Part shown: one piece after another, positions 1-10,854 of the stretch
Layout of the letters: the number at the start of each line of letters is the position of its first letter
Numbering within the stretch: position 1 is the first letter of the stretch
From: Pyrrhoderma lamaoense
Taxonomy: Eukaryota; Basidiomycota; Agaricomycetes; Hymenochaetales; Hymenochaetaceae
Assembly: GCA_002794735.1 (NCBI GenBank)
Contig: NBAZ01000020.1
Location: forward strand, 310,001-374,000
Direction: 5' to 3'
DNA length: 64,000 nucleotides
Program-made: the position numbers and the translations under genes
Notes under the pieces: model-generated
What the model saw: only the letters and a program-made list of their open reading frames with translations
Told to the model about the DNA's origin: nothing
Database searches by the model: none

Positions 1-364
1 CTTTCTCCATGGCATCTGAACCCCAAATCCAGCCCGGCCGCAGACGTTTTAGAAAATCAAAGCGACTTCGTGCACAAATACCACTATGATCGAGAATTCA
101 CATTTTATACCCTAATATGCGTATGTCTCGACCGTAGCTCCTCCCTTCTGGATATATGGGGTCCTACCAATTCACAGAAGGAAGGGGACGCGTCTGCTTT
201 AATCAAGCAGACATTTTCTGGCAGTGAAAGGGTCTACACTTCTCTGTTTCTCAACAAACAGGGTCTACATTTCTCTGTTTTTTGACAAACTCTCTCCGGA
301 ACTTGAAAAGCTCAAGGATTATTTCCTTGAACTCAGATCATTAATAAATGTTTTTGTGAAGACC

Positions 365-571
365 ATGGATGCGAAGAGGAACATCTCGAAGGATCGAGAT
401 GCGATTCTTCGTATACATGCAAGGGCGCTGGCCAAGTTAGAGGGTATAGTGACAGGACAGCATTTGGACGAAGCTTCTCCCAAAGAAGCTGCTAGCCTAA
501 CATCTACTTCAAGACAGAGTGGCTCTGGGGAACGTCCACGAATCCCTGATGGATCCATTGAATCATTCTAG
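365..571 (+). CDS. Hypothetical small protein in repeat copy 1 (possible last exon)
   Basis: An ATG-started frame of 68 residues, rich in Lys, Arg, Ser and Glu. The same frame continues open upstream to about 224 without an ATG, so this may be the 3' exon of a spliced gene. The predicted protein is hydrophilic with a helical N-terminal half (start MDAKRNISKDRD) and a Ser/Pro-rich tail. The same frame is intact in copy 2 (4610-4816). I recognise no family. The short length and lack of a domain keep this tentative. Confidence 0.3.
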   Translation: MDAKRNISKDRDAILRIHARALAKLEGIVTGQHLDEASPKEAASLTSTSRQSGSGERPRIPDGSIESF

Positions 572-1395
572 ATCAGACATAGAATCCCAAAACTGCTTTG
601 GATCATCCCAGTTCAGATGCAGAATCCAAAACTACCTAATGGGAAGCTCCCTACGTTCAGTTCCGGGGTTGTATTAAAAGAATGAACGTATGAATGGATG
701 GATGGTAACTTGTTGCGATGAGTGCAAGCTCATCCCACCCCCCCTCCCCTCGCCGTCATAACGTGTGTCATACCCCAGTTGTATGTGCGCTTTCACGACC
801 ATTTGATGGATCGAAACTGTCACTTACACAACGTACCCCCAAGAAGAAGGTTTACTGACAGAGCTGTGGACATCTGAACTTCCAAGACAATCATCCGTGA
901 AGACTGTTACCAACTACACGGTTCATATTGTCACCGGTGTAGCTCAACAATCCTCAAGTGTGCAGATTCCGGCAACCAAAGCTCGAAATACACGAAAGAG
1001 AATGAGAAAAAAAAAACAAGGCCCACAAGAAGCGGGTTCGGAACGGCGCAGCATCCAAAGCAACTACAATCGTTTAGACTATCAAGTTTTACGAGCAGTA
1101 GCGTTGTAGGATGCCGAAGAGATTAAGAGGACGCACGCGATAGTATCTCGAGACACGTTCGGAAAGACACTGACGTCTGGTCTATATAGTTCTCTATATG
1201 ACAAGTTGTTATCAAAAATCACCATTCCTGGCGACATCCATGCTGATGTAAATAGGGTTGTTATCCTCCACACCATCATCTGCTCAAACGGAGAGAGATG
1301 TAGAGAAGAGGAATGTCTATAATGGGAATAGAAAGGAATGGAAGGATGAGGAAAGGGAAGAGGCAGAGAAGCAGATAGTAGACGGACGATGGAGC

Positions 1396-1427
1396 AAGAG
1401 AAAGAGAAAGAGAAAGAGAAAGAGATA
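1396..1427. repeat. Short GA-rich tandem repeat (agagaa units)
   Basis: A purine-only run of agagaa hexamers, present again in copy 2 near 5642-5672. Simple-sequence repeat with no further meaning visible. Confidence 0.6.
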
Positions 1428-1667
1428 GCGGATGCACTGATTGCGATCGCTCAAGAGATCTTTTACAGGTGCAAGATACCGTGTTAAAGATAAATATACG
1501 GAAGGACTAGTGGAACATCTCGTGGACGATCGAAAATCTGACCTTGTTGTTACACCACTCTCGACGCAAACATTGGTTATTACACCCCTAGAAATCTATG
1601 AGAGCTAAAACTTCCAATAGATAAATTCGAAGCATCAACAACCGAAATCGGAAGGAGAGAATACGCA

Positions 1668-1799
1668 ATGGCGATGGGGGCTACTACTACTGAATCGAAT
1701 GAAAATGAAGGTACGCCAAGTCCAATCCCAATCACGGAGGACGAGTGGCGCACATTCCTAGCGTTTGGATTTGTGAAATCTTATGCTAGTGCCTCATAG
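1668..1799 (+). CDS. Hypothetical 43-residue ORF in repeat copy 1
   Basis: A short ATG-to-TAG frame (start MAMGATTTESNENEG, end FVKSYASAS) found in both repeat copies. In copy 2 (5914-6045) the third residue changes from Met to Val. It could be a micro-protein, an exon of a larger gene or chance. No family is recognised. Confidence 0.2.
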   Translation: MAMGATTTESNENEGTPSPIPITEDEWRTFLAFGFVKSYASAS

Positions 1800-2059
1800 A
1801 GTGAAATCGTTGGTGGATTGGGCGATTACATCTATGATGTATTCACTGCGCAAGATGACCGCAACTAGGTTATTGCTTGTGCCTTCATCGAGGTTGATCT
1901 GTTTGTTTATCTGTATGACCGTACTGGCGTGGTGAGAACAGGGAAGATCAACATTCATGAGTGAAAAGAGGAGTTTCTGAGGGTGGGCATTGGCTTTCTG
2001 TTCGTCGACGAGAGGTATCTGAGACATGATCCGATAATCAAGACGAAAGGCGGAAAGCC

Positions 2060-2160
2060 TTATATAAGGGCCTCTTCCCCTACCCCCTATTCCGTCTCTT
2101 CTCTTCTTTATATACTCCTCGCTATCTCTCTTCGCACGCTCCAGTAAGCGTTTGAGACAT
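2060..2160 (+). promoter_or_regulatory. TATA box with CT-rich tract at the right edge of repeat copy 1
   Basis: TATATAAGGG at about 2060-2069 is followed by a long CT-rich stretch, an arrangement typical of fungal core promoters with a pyrimidine-rich initiator. The duplication breakpoint falls four bases after the box. Copy 2 therefore keeps the TATA element (6306-6315) but has different downstream sequence. No convincing coding exon follows, so what it would transcribe is unknown. Confidence 0.3.
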
Positions 2161-4245
2161 GTACTGCCTGCAACGTGTCCACCCCCACACACACGCACGC
2201 ATATAAACACTTCTATCACTTATCGTCCCCCTCCCCCGCCATACGCGCGTCCTCTCCCTCCCATCGAAAGCGTTTTCTCCGTCCCCCCCTGTGTCGCACG
2301 CTCCAGAAGAAAAATAGAAATAGGATGTGGTGATGATAAGGATAAGGAAGCTGGCTTTCCCCAAACGGTAAAAGAAAGTCAGGAAAGAATCTAAAAAAGC
2401 AAAAAGAAAACGGAGAACGGAAGAGTGTGATGGTGACCCCCCCCCCTCACCCCTCACTTCGGATGCAATTCAGAATTCTATTATTTGTTCCCTTCCCTTC
2501 CCGATGCTTTGTCATTTCTTCCCCGCCGTTGAAGATCACCAGTGATAACCTAAAATGTGCTTAGTGCCAGTAGTAGTTTATGTTATGAGTGGAGCTCGTA
2601 CAGTGGCACCGGAGTGGACTATTCAATAAGCTTTGCTCACAATGTGCTTATGATTATCAGATTACAGCCATTAGTATTAGCGTTAGTTTATTTGTTTGTG
2701 TTTATGTTACCTTCCTTCCGAGTTTGCGTTATACTCATAATGATAATACTGAACCCTTCCCCCCTTTTACATCCAATGTCGGCGGAGTAACGCCCGGTCC
2801 GTCTTATCCCCCCCATCCCCCGCGCCCGCGCATTACTTACTTACTTCCTTTGACTTTGACTATGTATTTATTTGGTAATTTTAAGCGGACCCAATTTACG
2901 ATCTTTCCGATCGATCGGGACGAGCCACGGTGGGCCACACCCTCATGCTCACGCTCATTGATGATTGAATTTTTCTTATTTTTTTGGTTTGTTTGTTTAT
3001 TTGTTTATCTAGTTGACGACTTCTTCTCCGCGCGTTGTCGCGCTCTTGGTAGACGAGGAGTCGTGCTTCGAATAGTGTGCTTGTGAGAGTGATATGTCTT
3101 GTTAGATTTATCTACTTTTTATTTTCAACTTTCTTGTTCATCTCGTTCTGTAAATCCAGCTTTTGCGTCTTCAGAGACTATAAGTCTATAAGTTTATAAG
3201 ATTGTAAGACTATGAGATTATGAGTACTTTATAATTATAATATAAATCCTCGAACCCACTTGTCTCACTTGATTTTCTGGTTGATTGGTTCTGGAATTTG
3301 AATTTGTGCTGCATCATGCATCATGATCTTGTGTAGAATAGTAACAATATACTCGGTTGGAAGGTCCTACTTGCATGCTGCTTACTGCGTACTGCGCATT
3401 CCTGTACTTCTTCTAATGTGTGATGCGTGAACCTTCTAATCTTTTCTCCTTCTCCTTGTTCTTTAACTTCTTATTTGATGTGATGCGTTGACGTATATTG
3501 GTATAACTCAACGTACCGTTGTACACCCACGGGAAAGAAACAGAATGGTCCGTCTATTTGTTTTGGTTCTGGTTCTGGTTCTGGATTTTGGGAGATGTAT
3601 GTCTTGTTAAGTTTGTTTGGACTTTTGGTGTTGGGACTTGACTTCGGACTTGCTTTTTGGTGGCTGTGATGATCAGGGGGAGAAGGGAAAGGGGGGAAGA
3701 TATATCGATTTCGTGGATTTCGTATTAGGTTTGAAAGGTAGACCACTTTGAGGGGAAGGTATTAAAGACAAACACGTATACATATACGTTCTCTCTTCTT
3801 AAGACTTTGTGTAAATTTTGATTATCATCACTTCGTTTGAGATTTAGAGTTAAACTTAAAACTGTTAAGAGGTAAAGCTCAAGGATTTTAAAGGTGTCGT
3901 TCGATATATAACATGTATGTATATATATGTGTGTAAGTAAAGAAAGTATTTGTTTTTATACTATGTTGAGACTCATAGGAAGAGTAAGAGAACGAGAATG
4001 CCTGTATTCAACACTCGCTGAATGTTATACAACACAAGTAGAAAGACCCAGATGAGTAAAGTCGAAGTTATCATAATTCAAAAATCTCAACTCGTAAGCA
4101 CCATACCAAGAGAGACAACAGGGTTTAATGAGAGAAACTCGCACTTTAGGCGGCCCCCATGTAAACACCAACATCTTTCTGTGAAGGTGAGAACGAGCTC
4201 GAGACATTGCCAGTAGCAGATCTACTTCTACTTCTCCTGCGCCAT
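2074..4245. other. Spacer between the two direct repeats; no gene recognised
   Basis: About 2.2 kb of single-copy sequence. It contains C-rich and T-rich low-complexity runs (about 2220-2300, 2440-2455, 2970-3010), a short ggttct tandem repeat near 3562-3585 and an AT-rich stretch near 3180-3250. Frames are short, biased in composition and lack any family signature. It reads as intergenic sequence or as an unrecognised non-coding transcript. Confidence 0.5.
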
Positions 4246-4609
4246 CTTTCTCCATGGCATCTGAACCCCAAATCCAGCCCGGCCGCAGACGTTTTAGAAA
4301 ATCAAAGCGACTTCGTGCACAAATACCACTATGATCGAGAATTCACATTTTATACCCTAATATGCGTATGTCTCGATCGTAGCTCCTCCCTTCTGGATAT
4401 ATGGGGTCCTACCAATACACAGAAGGAAGGGGACGCGTCTGCTTTAATCAAGCAGACATTTTCTGGTAGTGAAAGGGTCTACACTTCTCTGTTTCTCAAT
4501 AAACAGGGTCTACATTTCTCTGTTTTTTGACAAACTCTCTCCGGAACTTGAAAAGCTCAAGGATTATTTCCTTGAACTCAGATCATTAATAAATGTTTTT
4601 GTGAATACC

Positions 4610-4816
4610 ATGGATGCGAAGAGGAACATCTCGAAGGATCGAGATGCGATTCTTCGTATACATGCAAGGGCGCTGGCCAAGTTAGAGGGTATAGTGACAG
4701 GACAGCATTTGGACGAAGCTTCTCCCAAAGAAGCTGCTAGCCTAACATCTACTTCAAGACAGAGTGGCTCTGGGGAACGTCCACGAATCCCTGATGGATC
4801 CATTGAATCATTCTAG
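4610..4816 (+). CDS. Hypothetical small protein in repeat copy 2 (possible last exon)
   Basis: Counterpart of the frame at 365-571. The coding part from the ATG is unchanged. One substitution just upstream turns a Lys codon of the open 5' extension into Asn (FVKTMD in copy 1, FVNTMD here). No domain is recognised. Preservation may simply reflect how recent the duplication is, so it is weak evidence for function. Confidence 0.3.
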   Translation: MDAKRNISKDRDAILRIHARALAKLEGIVTGQHLDEASPKEAASLTSTSRQSGSGERPRIPDGSIESF

Positions 4817-5913
4817 ATCAGACATAGAATCCCAAAACTGCTTTGGATCATCCCAGTTCAGATGCAGAATCCAAAACTACCTAATGGGAAGCTCCCTACG
4901 TTCAGTTCCGGGGTTGTATTAAAAGAATGAACGTATGAATGGATGGATGGTAACTTGTTGCGATGAGTGCAAGCTCATCCCACCCCCCCTCCCCTCGCCG
5001 TCATAACGTGTGTCATACCCCAGTTGTATGTGCGCTTTCACGACCATTTGATGGATCGAAACTGTCACTTACACAACGTACCCCCAAGAAGAAGGTTTAC
5101 TGACAGAGCTGTGGACATCTGAACTTCCAAGACAATCATCCGTGAAGACTGTTACCAACTACACGGTTCATATTGTCACCGGTGTAGCTCAACAATCCTC
5201 AAGTGTGCAGATTCCGGCAACCAAAGCTCGAAATACACGAAAGAGAATGAGAAAAAAAAAAACAAGGCCCACAAGAAGCGGGTTCGGAACGGCGCAGCAT
5301 CCAAAGCAACTACAATCGTTTAGACTATCAAGTTTTACGAGCAGTAGCGTTGTAGGATGCCGAAGAGATTAAGAGGACGCACGCGATAGTATCTCGAGAC
5401 ACGTTCGGAAAGACACTGACGTCTGGTCTATATAGTTCTCTATATGACAAGTTGTTATCAAAAATCACCATTCCTGGCGACATCCATGCTGATGTAAATA
5501 GGGTTGTTATCCTCCACACCATCATCTGCTCAAACGGAGAGAGATGTAGAGAAGAGGAATGTCTATAATGGGAATAGAAAGGAATGGAAGGATGAGGAAA
5601 GGGAAGAGGCAGAGAAGCAGATAGTAGACGGACGATGGAGCAAGAGAAAGAGAAAGAGAAAGAGAAAGAGATAGCGGATGCACTGATTGCGATCGCTCAA
5701 GAGATCTTTTACAGGTGCAAGATACCGTGTTAAAGATAAATATACGGAAGGACTAGTGGAACATCTCGTGGACGATCGAAAATCTGACCTTGTTGTTACA
5801 CCACTCTCGACGCAAACATTGGTTATTACACCCCTAGAAATCTATGAGAGCTAAAACTTCCAATAGATAAATTCGAAGCATCAACAACCGAAATCGGAAG
5901 GAGAGAATACGCA

Positions 5914-6045
5914 ATGGCAGTGGGGGCTACTACTACTGAATCGAATGAAAATGAAGGTACGCCAAGTCCAATCCCAATCACAGAGGACGAGTGGCGCACA
6001 TTCCTAGCGTTTGGATTTGTGAAATCTTATGCTAGTGCCTCATAG
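5914..6045 (+). CDS. Hypothetical 43-residue ORF in repeat copy 2
   Basis: Copy-2 version of the short frame at 1668-1799, same length and stop, start MAVGATTTESNENEG. A silent change near 5992 is the other visible difference. Function unknown; low confidence that it is translated. Confidence 0.2.
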   Translation: MAVGATTTESNENEGTPSPIPITEDEWRTFLAFGFVKSYASAS

Positions 6046-6396
6046 AGTGAAATCGTTGGTGGATTGGGCGATTACATCTATGATGTATTCACTGCGCAAG
6101 ATGACCGCAAATGGGTTATTGCTTGTGCCTTCATCGAGGTTGATCTGTTTGTTTATCTGTATGACCGTACTGGCGTGGTGAGAACAGGGAAGATCAACAT
6201 TCATGAGTGAAAAGAGGAGTTTCTGAGGGTGGGCATTGGCTTTCTGTTCGTCGACGAGAGATATCTAAGATACGATCCGATAATCAAGACGAAAGGCGGA
6301 AAGCCTTATATAAGGGCCTGTGCGGCCGCACGCATGATCTCTGTTCACACCTTCTAAAAATGGAAATTGTAACCGCAATCCCAGTTCGAGGTATGA

Positions 6397-6404
6397 GGTA
6401 CAGT
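6397..6404. repeat. Left target-site duplication of the hAT-like element
   Basis: GGTACAGT directly abuts the left TIR and is repeated exactly after the right TIR at 6966-6973. Confidence 0.88.
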
Positions 6405-6965
6405 AGGACCCTGATTATACTGAAAAATCCTGGAGGCCGATCGGGTACAAATTTTGGGCGAAAAATCGGCTCGGCCTGAGGCAAAACGCGATTTTGGGTA
6501 CAAAATTGAGATGGACCCAGACAACCATGGTGGGAAGTGGGTACAATTCAGGCCTTGCCGTCCAAGGCCTGATCCTACGGGTACAATATTCTTACATATT
6601 TTAACACAATTTTCTAAAATATAGATTTTTGTCTTATATTCTGGTATGATTTCTCTACTTATAATGCTAATAACTAGAATAAGATGTAGTAGCTTAATTA
6701 ATGTATGAAATTAGAAAAGCATTATAATAATTATTATTTAGTCACGCATTTTGATTATATAAACTTTCCATATAAAGGAACTTAGGATCCTCCGAGTATC
6801 TTCCAAATTTAGTAATATTTTGACGCCGGATCAGTTTGGGTACAAAAATTTTTGGAACCAGGACCAGGTCTGAACGAACGGGTACAAATTTTGCTATGGA
6901 CCGGGTACAAAATTGGCCAAAATCCCGATTTTGGATCCAGCATCTATCAGTATAATCAGGGTCCT
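6405..6965. mobile_element. hAT-like MITE (561 bp, 19-bp TIRs, 8-bp TSD)
   Basis: The left end reads AGGACCCTGATTATACTGA and the right end is its exact reverse complement, giving perfect 19-bp terminal inverted repeats. The element is flanked by the 8-bp direct repeat GGTACAGT at 6397-6404 and 6966-6973. An 8-bp target duplication with short TIRs is the signature of the hAT superfamily. No transposase frame is present, so it is non-autonomous. Inside, the motif gggtacaa followed by an AT-rich stretch recurs about seven times on the same strand (near 6445, 6496, 6538, 6579, 6838, 6880, 6902), resembling the subterminal transposase-binding repeats of hAT elements. Confidence 0.9.
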
Positions 6966-6973
6966 GGTACAGT
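6966..6973. repeat. Right target-site duplication of the hAT-like element
   Basis: GGTACAGT directly abuts the right TIR and matches 6397-6404 exactly. Confidence 0.88.
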
Positions 6974-7275
6974 TCGGTAACCTCGATTTTGTCATTTTCA
7001 AACTACTTCTATCGCACTATTCTCATTTATTTGTGGTACTCTGATGGTCAATATGAGATTGGCTGAGAGTAGTGACTGGTCTCGAAATTGTTGCAAATTG
7101 TGCTTCATGATATGTAGTGTAGCTTAGTATATCATACATAATTTTTGTACTTTGATTTATGTGCGCGAGAGCGAAATTGCGATCGTGTGAGAGTCAAACA
7201 GTTATCAAGATCTCTCTTTTAAGGAGAACAAGAGAGGTATAATTAGGTAATCCTTAGATAGTGTTACATAGTACA

Positions 7276-7360
7276 ACGCGTGACAATGTCATCCGTAAAC
7301 GGAAAGAGTCTACTGCGTGACATGTGACCCACTCGTCCTGGCACTTTGACTTTCACGCGT
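7276..7360. promoter_or_regulatory. Two MCB (ACGCGT) boxes upstream of the MBP1-like gene
   Basis: The palindrome ACGCGT occurs at 7276-7281 and 7355-7360, about 226 and 147 bp upstream of the MBP1-like start codon. A related aacgcg core lies near 7430. ACGCGT is the MluI cell-cycle box bound by the MBF complex, whose DNA-binding subunit is encoded just downstream. This suggests, but does not prove, autoregulation. The hexamer occurs at several other sites in the window, so only the pairing and position are notable. Confidence 0.55.
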
Positions 7361-7501
7361 CGCTTAAGTAGGGTGTGGAAGTGCCTGACACAAGTAAGCA
7401 CACCGGAGGTGTCTACTTGCATTACTCGCAACGCGCAACGAAGAGGGGTGCGGTACAAGGCTGCGCCATTTAATCTATTTCCTCGAAATCTACGTGCAAC
7501 A

Positions 7502-10500
7502 ATGCAAGGCGCTTCTAAACAACCGGGTCAGCAGACGTCTGTGAAGATATACAATGCGGTTTATTCTTCGGTTCAGGTTGAGTATTGGTTTCCTCCTCTT
7601 TTTTTTCTTCTTCTTTTTTGTGGTGTCTTGTATGGGGTAGTGTTTCGCCTGCGAGGAGAGGGTTTTTTGTTTTCTTTTGGGCTCTTTTGCCTTGTAGCGT
7701 AGGGGTTGGTATATCGATTGACGCCGGTTCTTGTTACATTTTGTCTGATAGGTTTATGAGTGTATGGTCCGGGGTATTGCTGTCATGCGCCGACGCGCCG
7801 ACTCGTATGTGAATGCTACTCAGATACTCAAAGTTGCCGGTGTGGATAAAGGCCGACGGACGAAGATATTAGAGAAGGAGATCCTTCCTGGAAAGCATGA
7901 GATTGTACAAGGAGGTTATGGAAAGTATCAGGGAACTTGGTATGTTATTCGTTGAGGAATTATAGCTAATAGCTAGCTCTCTTTACTCTATATCATTATC
8001 CGTATCTCACAACTTCAGAACCACACGATATTTTTGAAATCAATATATCCCATAAACCCGTGGTTTCGCTTTATCTTTACTATAGTGTCTTGTTACGAAA
8101 GTCTAGCAATACTTACAAATTATCTAGGATCCCACTAGAACGAGGCAGGGAACTCGCAGCACAGTACGGTATTGCACCTCTTTTATCTCCTTTGTTCGAT
8201 TTTACTCCGACTCAGCAAGGGCTGGGAGGTCTCTCAAATCAACTTTCGGGGCTAGCAGGGCTCACTCGTCCCCTCACTACTTCTGCGTCATTTCCAAATC
8301 TTAGCACATCAAACTATTCTTCTGCCTCATCCTCGGGACAACTTGGCCCCGCTCCGATCATGCCAGGCTCTGCCTTGCGCTTGCTAAACCAAGGTCGGGC
8401 TCAAGGTCTTTTTACTCCGTCTACTTCTTCACTTCTGGCTCGTTCAGGTAATCCGGGTAGTCCTGGGAGTGGGTGGATACCAGGGCTCATTCCTGGATAT
8501 GCATCTCAACCTTCGTCTACTAATACATCTGGGCAGTCTGAGAACTCTCACTCGCTTAAGAGAACACATACTGAGAGTGAAATTGATAGTCTAAGACTGC
8601 AGACTGAAAATAACCAGAATAACAACGATGGACATCTACAGCAACACTTGGGCTCTTTGATAGACTTGATGGGGTCAAGGCCGGCGTCATCTACCCCACC
8701 AGCGAACAATGCTGATGGACCTTCTCCTACAAAGCGTGCTCGTACAGATCCTCCGAATCCTCAGTTAGAACTTAACTCGCATATTCAGGCGGCTATACAG
8801 TCCATGAGTAGACATTATACATCACCGCCCCTAGCTCAGACTAACGGACTCGTTCGTGCAGAAAGTAATGGTCTGGCGTCAACCGGATCGAGGTCATCCG
8901 CTAACGGAGCTGTTAATGACTCAGCTTCCCGAGGCATAAAGATGGCTACAAAACCTCCCTATCCGAGAAACAATGAAAAATTAGATCCTTCAAAGAACCC
9001 AAAACGTGTTGCTATCATGACGACGATTTGTCAAGGTGATAATTCCGAAGCTATCTTGAACGTCATCAAAGAGGCTTCTCCACCGATTCGGCAGGATCCA
9101 TCTAGTAGCCAGCATTCTGTGGATTTGAATATCATAATTGATGATTTGGGGCATTCTCCTTTACATTTGGCTGCGTCTCTGGGGCACCTTGAGACAGTTA
9201 AAGCGTTGGTTGCAAATGGTGCTGATATCCACCGTGGTAATTATCAGGGAGAAACTCCGTTGATAAGGTCCGTTTTGTCGACTCATAATTATGACGAGCA
9301 GACTTTCCCGGCTCTGTTGGAAATTCTTCATCCTTCGATTCGTACTATGGACTCTGCAAAACGCTCAGTCTTACATCATGCGGCCCTCACAGCTGGCGTA
9401 AAAGGCAGGGCACCTTTTGCGCGTTATTATCTTGAGGGTGTGTTGGCTTGGATTGCACAAAACGACAATGCCGATTTTAGAGGAATAGTAGACTTACAGG
9501 ATGAAAATGGGGATACGGCGTTGAACATATCGGCACGGGTAGGGAACAAGGGTCTTGTTAGGACGCTACTTGACGTTGGTGCTGATCGTTCACTTGCCAA
9601 TAAACTTGGATTACGACCAGGAGACTTTGGTGTCGATCCAGAGGTGAGCATTTAGAGCAGAATCTGTGTTTCTTCAGGTTTTTAACCTTACTTACTGGAT
9701 AACCAAGCTTACTGTTGGAGCCAAAAACGAGGATATGATTGCTAGTCTTCGGATGGGACCCCCGGCACCTTTGCAAAAGAGCCAGGAAGTTATCACTGGT
9801 AAGAAATTGATTTGATTAAATGTGTCTGTATGAAATCTAATGTCGACGTTATTAGACCTGACGAACATGATACAAAAATTGAGTACTGAGTTTGCATTAG
9901 AACTCAAAGCAAAACAGGATGCGTATGATGTTAGCAATATCCACGTTAGAGCTGCAACTCGTGAGCTAGCAGAGCAACGAAAGCAAGTTGATTTTTGGAA
10001 ACAGCAACACGGGGAGATTGGCCAAGTCTTGCAACGAGTTCGGAACGTAGAGAAAGCGTTAACGGACGAAGATAACATCGATTGGACGGGTCGAACGGAG
10101 GCTAATGGGGATATTGTTACTCCTGGATCTGGAAATCCGGCTTTTGTACATAGAGGACCTCAGTCAACGGCGTTGGGAGAGTCTGAAGTTCAAAATCTTA
10201 CTCAGGCAGTTGTGTCTGAACCACCGATACCGGCAACGAACTCTCTGGCGAGTTTGATACGACTGAGACGGATGAAGTTGTTCCAGGATAAGATTGAGAA
10301 GATCTTGCGGGATAGACTGCAAAGCTTGCAAGGAGCAAGTGCGGAGAAGGAGTATCAGGGGAAAAGAATTGTAGCGCTATGTACGGGAATGCCAATTGAC
10401 AAAGTCGAACAAGTATGTAATTTTTACATTATTGACTCTTCAATATTGTATATCAGGAACTGACGGTTGATGACTTTGGTATCTTAGATGCTGGATGATC

Positions 10501-10586
10501 TACTTGTTGCAGTAGAGAGCGAATCTTCTCTTGTCGATTTTGGACGAGTATCAGGATTCATGCAGAAAGTTAACGAAACGCGGTAG
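7502..10586 (+). CDS. MBP1: APSES-domain MBF transcription factor subunit, Mbp1/Swi4/Res type
   Basis: DNA-binding subunit of the G1/S factor MBF/SBF. I read six exons: 7502-7576, 7752-7939, 8128-9643, 9708-9798, 9856-10412 and 10488-10586, which sum to 841 codons plus stop. Residues about 10-105 form the APSES (KilA-N-like) domain, with [13 protein letters not shown], the [12 protein letters not shown] wing and GKYQGTW, the Trp codon being split by intron 2. A long Ser/Asn-rich linker follows, then ankyrin repeats ([21 protein letters not shown], about 430-580) and a coiled coil (about 640-700). The final exon supplies the conserved helical C-terminus thought to dimerise. An in-frame ATG lies upstream at 7346, but family members start close to the APSES domain, so 7502 is preferred. 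Confidence 0.93.
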
Positions 10587-10854
10587 ACGTCTCTTAATTA
10601 TCCTTATGACCCCTTCCCTCCTTTATTATATGCATGCGACTGGAATGCCATTGTACTAGTCTTTCTACTTTCTTTCTCTGGGACTCAAGGACTAATTACC
10701 TTCTTTCCTTAATTTGCTCTGATACTGTTATGGTTGTCCCTTATTCCTCACTTGAAACAGCCACAATTGTATGATTAGCTCTTTTTTTTCTTCTTTTCTT
10801 AAATGCTGGTTAATGTATGAAAACGACCATCAAACATCTTTATATTACCTCCAC

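Larger units (their letters stand above)
1..2073. repeat. Direct repeat copy 1 (left end outside the window)
   Basis: This stretch is repeated in the same orientation at 4246-6319, with a constant offset of 4245 that becomes 4246 after a one-base difference in a poly-A run near 1015/5262. I count about a dozen substitutions over 2.07 kb (for example at 133, 174, 222, 361, about 1672 and about 1866), so the copies are more than 99% identical. The match begins at the first base of the window, so the true left end is unseen. It ends at 2073, just after a TATATAAGGG box. No transposon ends, polymerase or known domain is visible. It looks like a recent segmental duplication with a 2.2-kb single-copy spacer. 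Confidence 0.93.
4246..6319. repeat. Direct repeat copy 2
   Basis: This is the complete second copy of the segment at 1-2073. Sequence left of 4246 and right of 6319 is not shared with what is visible around copy 1. The right end falls next to a NotI-like palindrome (tgcggccgca), and the hAT-like element begins 85 bp further on. Small ORFs of copy 1 are kept open here, but no recognised protein is encoded. Without knowing what lies left of position 1 I cannot tell whether this is one duplication or the edge of a longer array. Confidence 0.93.

Noticed and set aside
2122..2457. A 111-residue minus-strand ORF in the spacer
   Set aside because: Low-complexity composition, CT-rich DNA, no domain and no copy elsewhere; likely chance.
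7346..7501. N-terminal extension of the MBP1-like protein from an upstream ATG
   Set aside because: Family members begin close to the APSES domain, and this stretch includes a promoter-like MCB box.
8060..8127. Membrane-like N-terminus ([12 protein letters not shown]) for the ankyrin protein
   Set aside because: This is intron 2 of the MBP1-like gene read through; splicing joins 7939 to 8128 and completes a conserved Trp codon.
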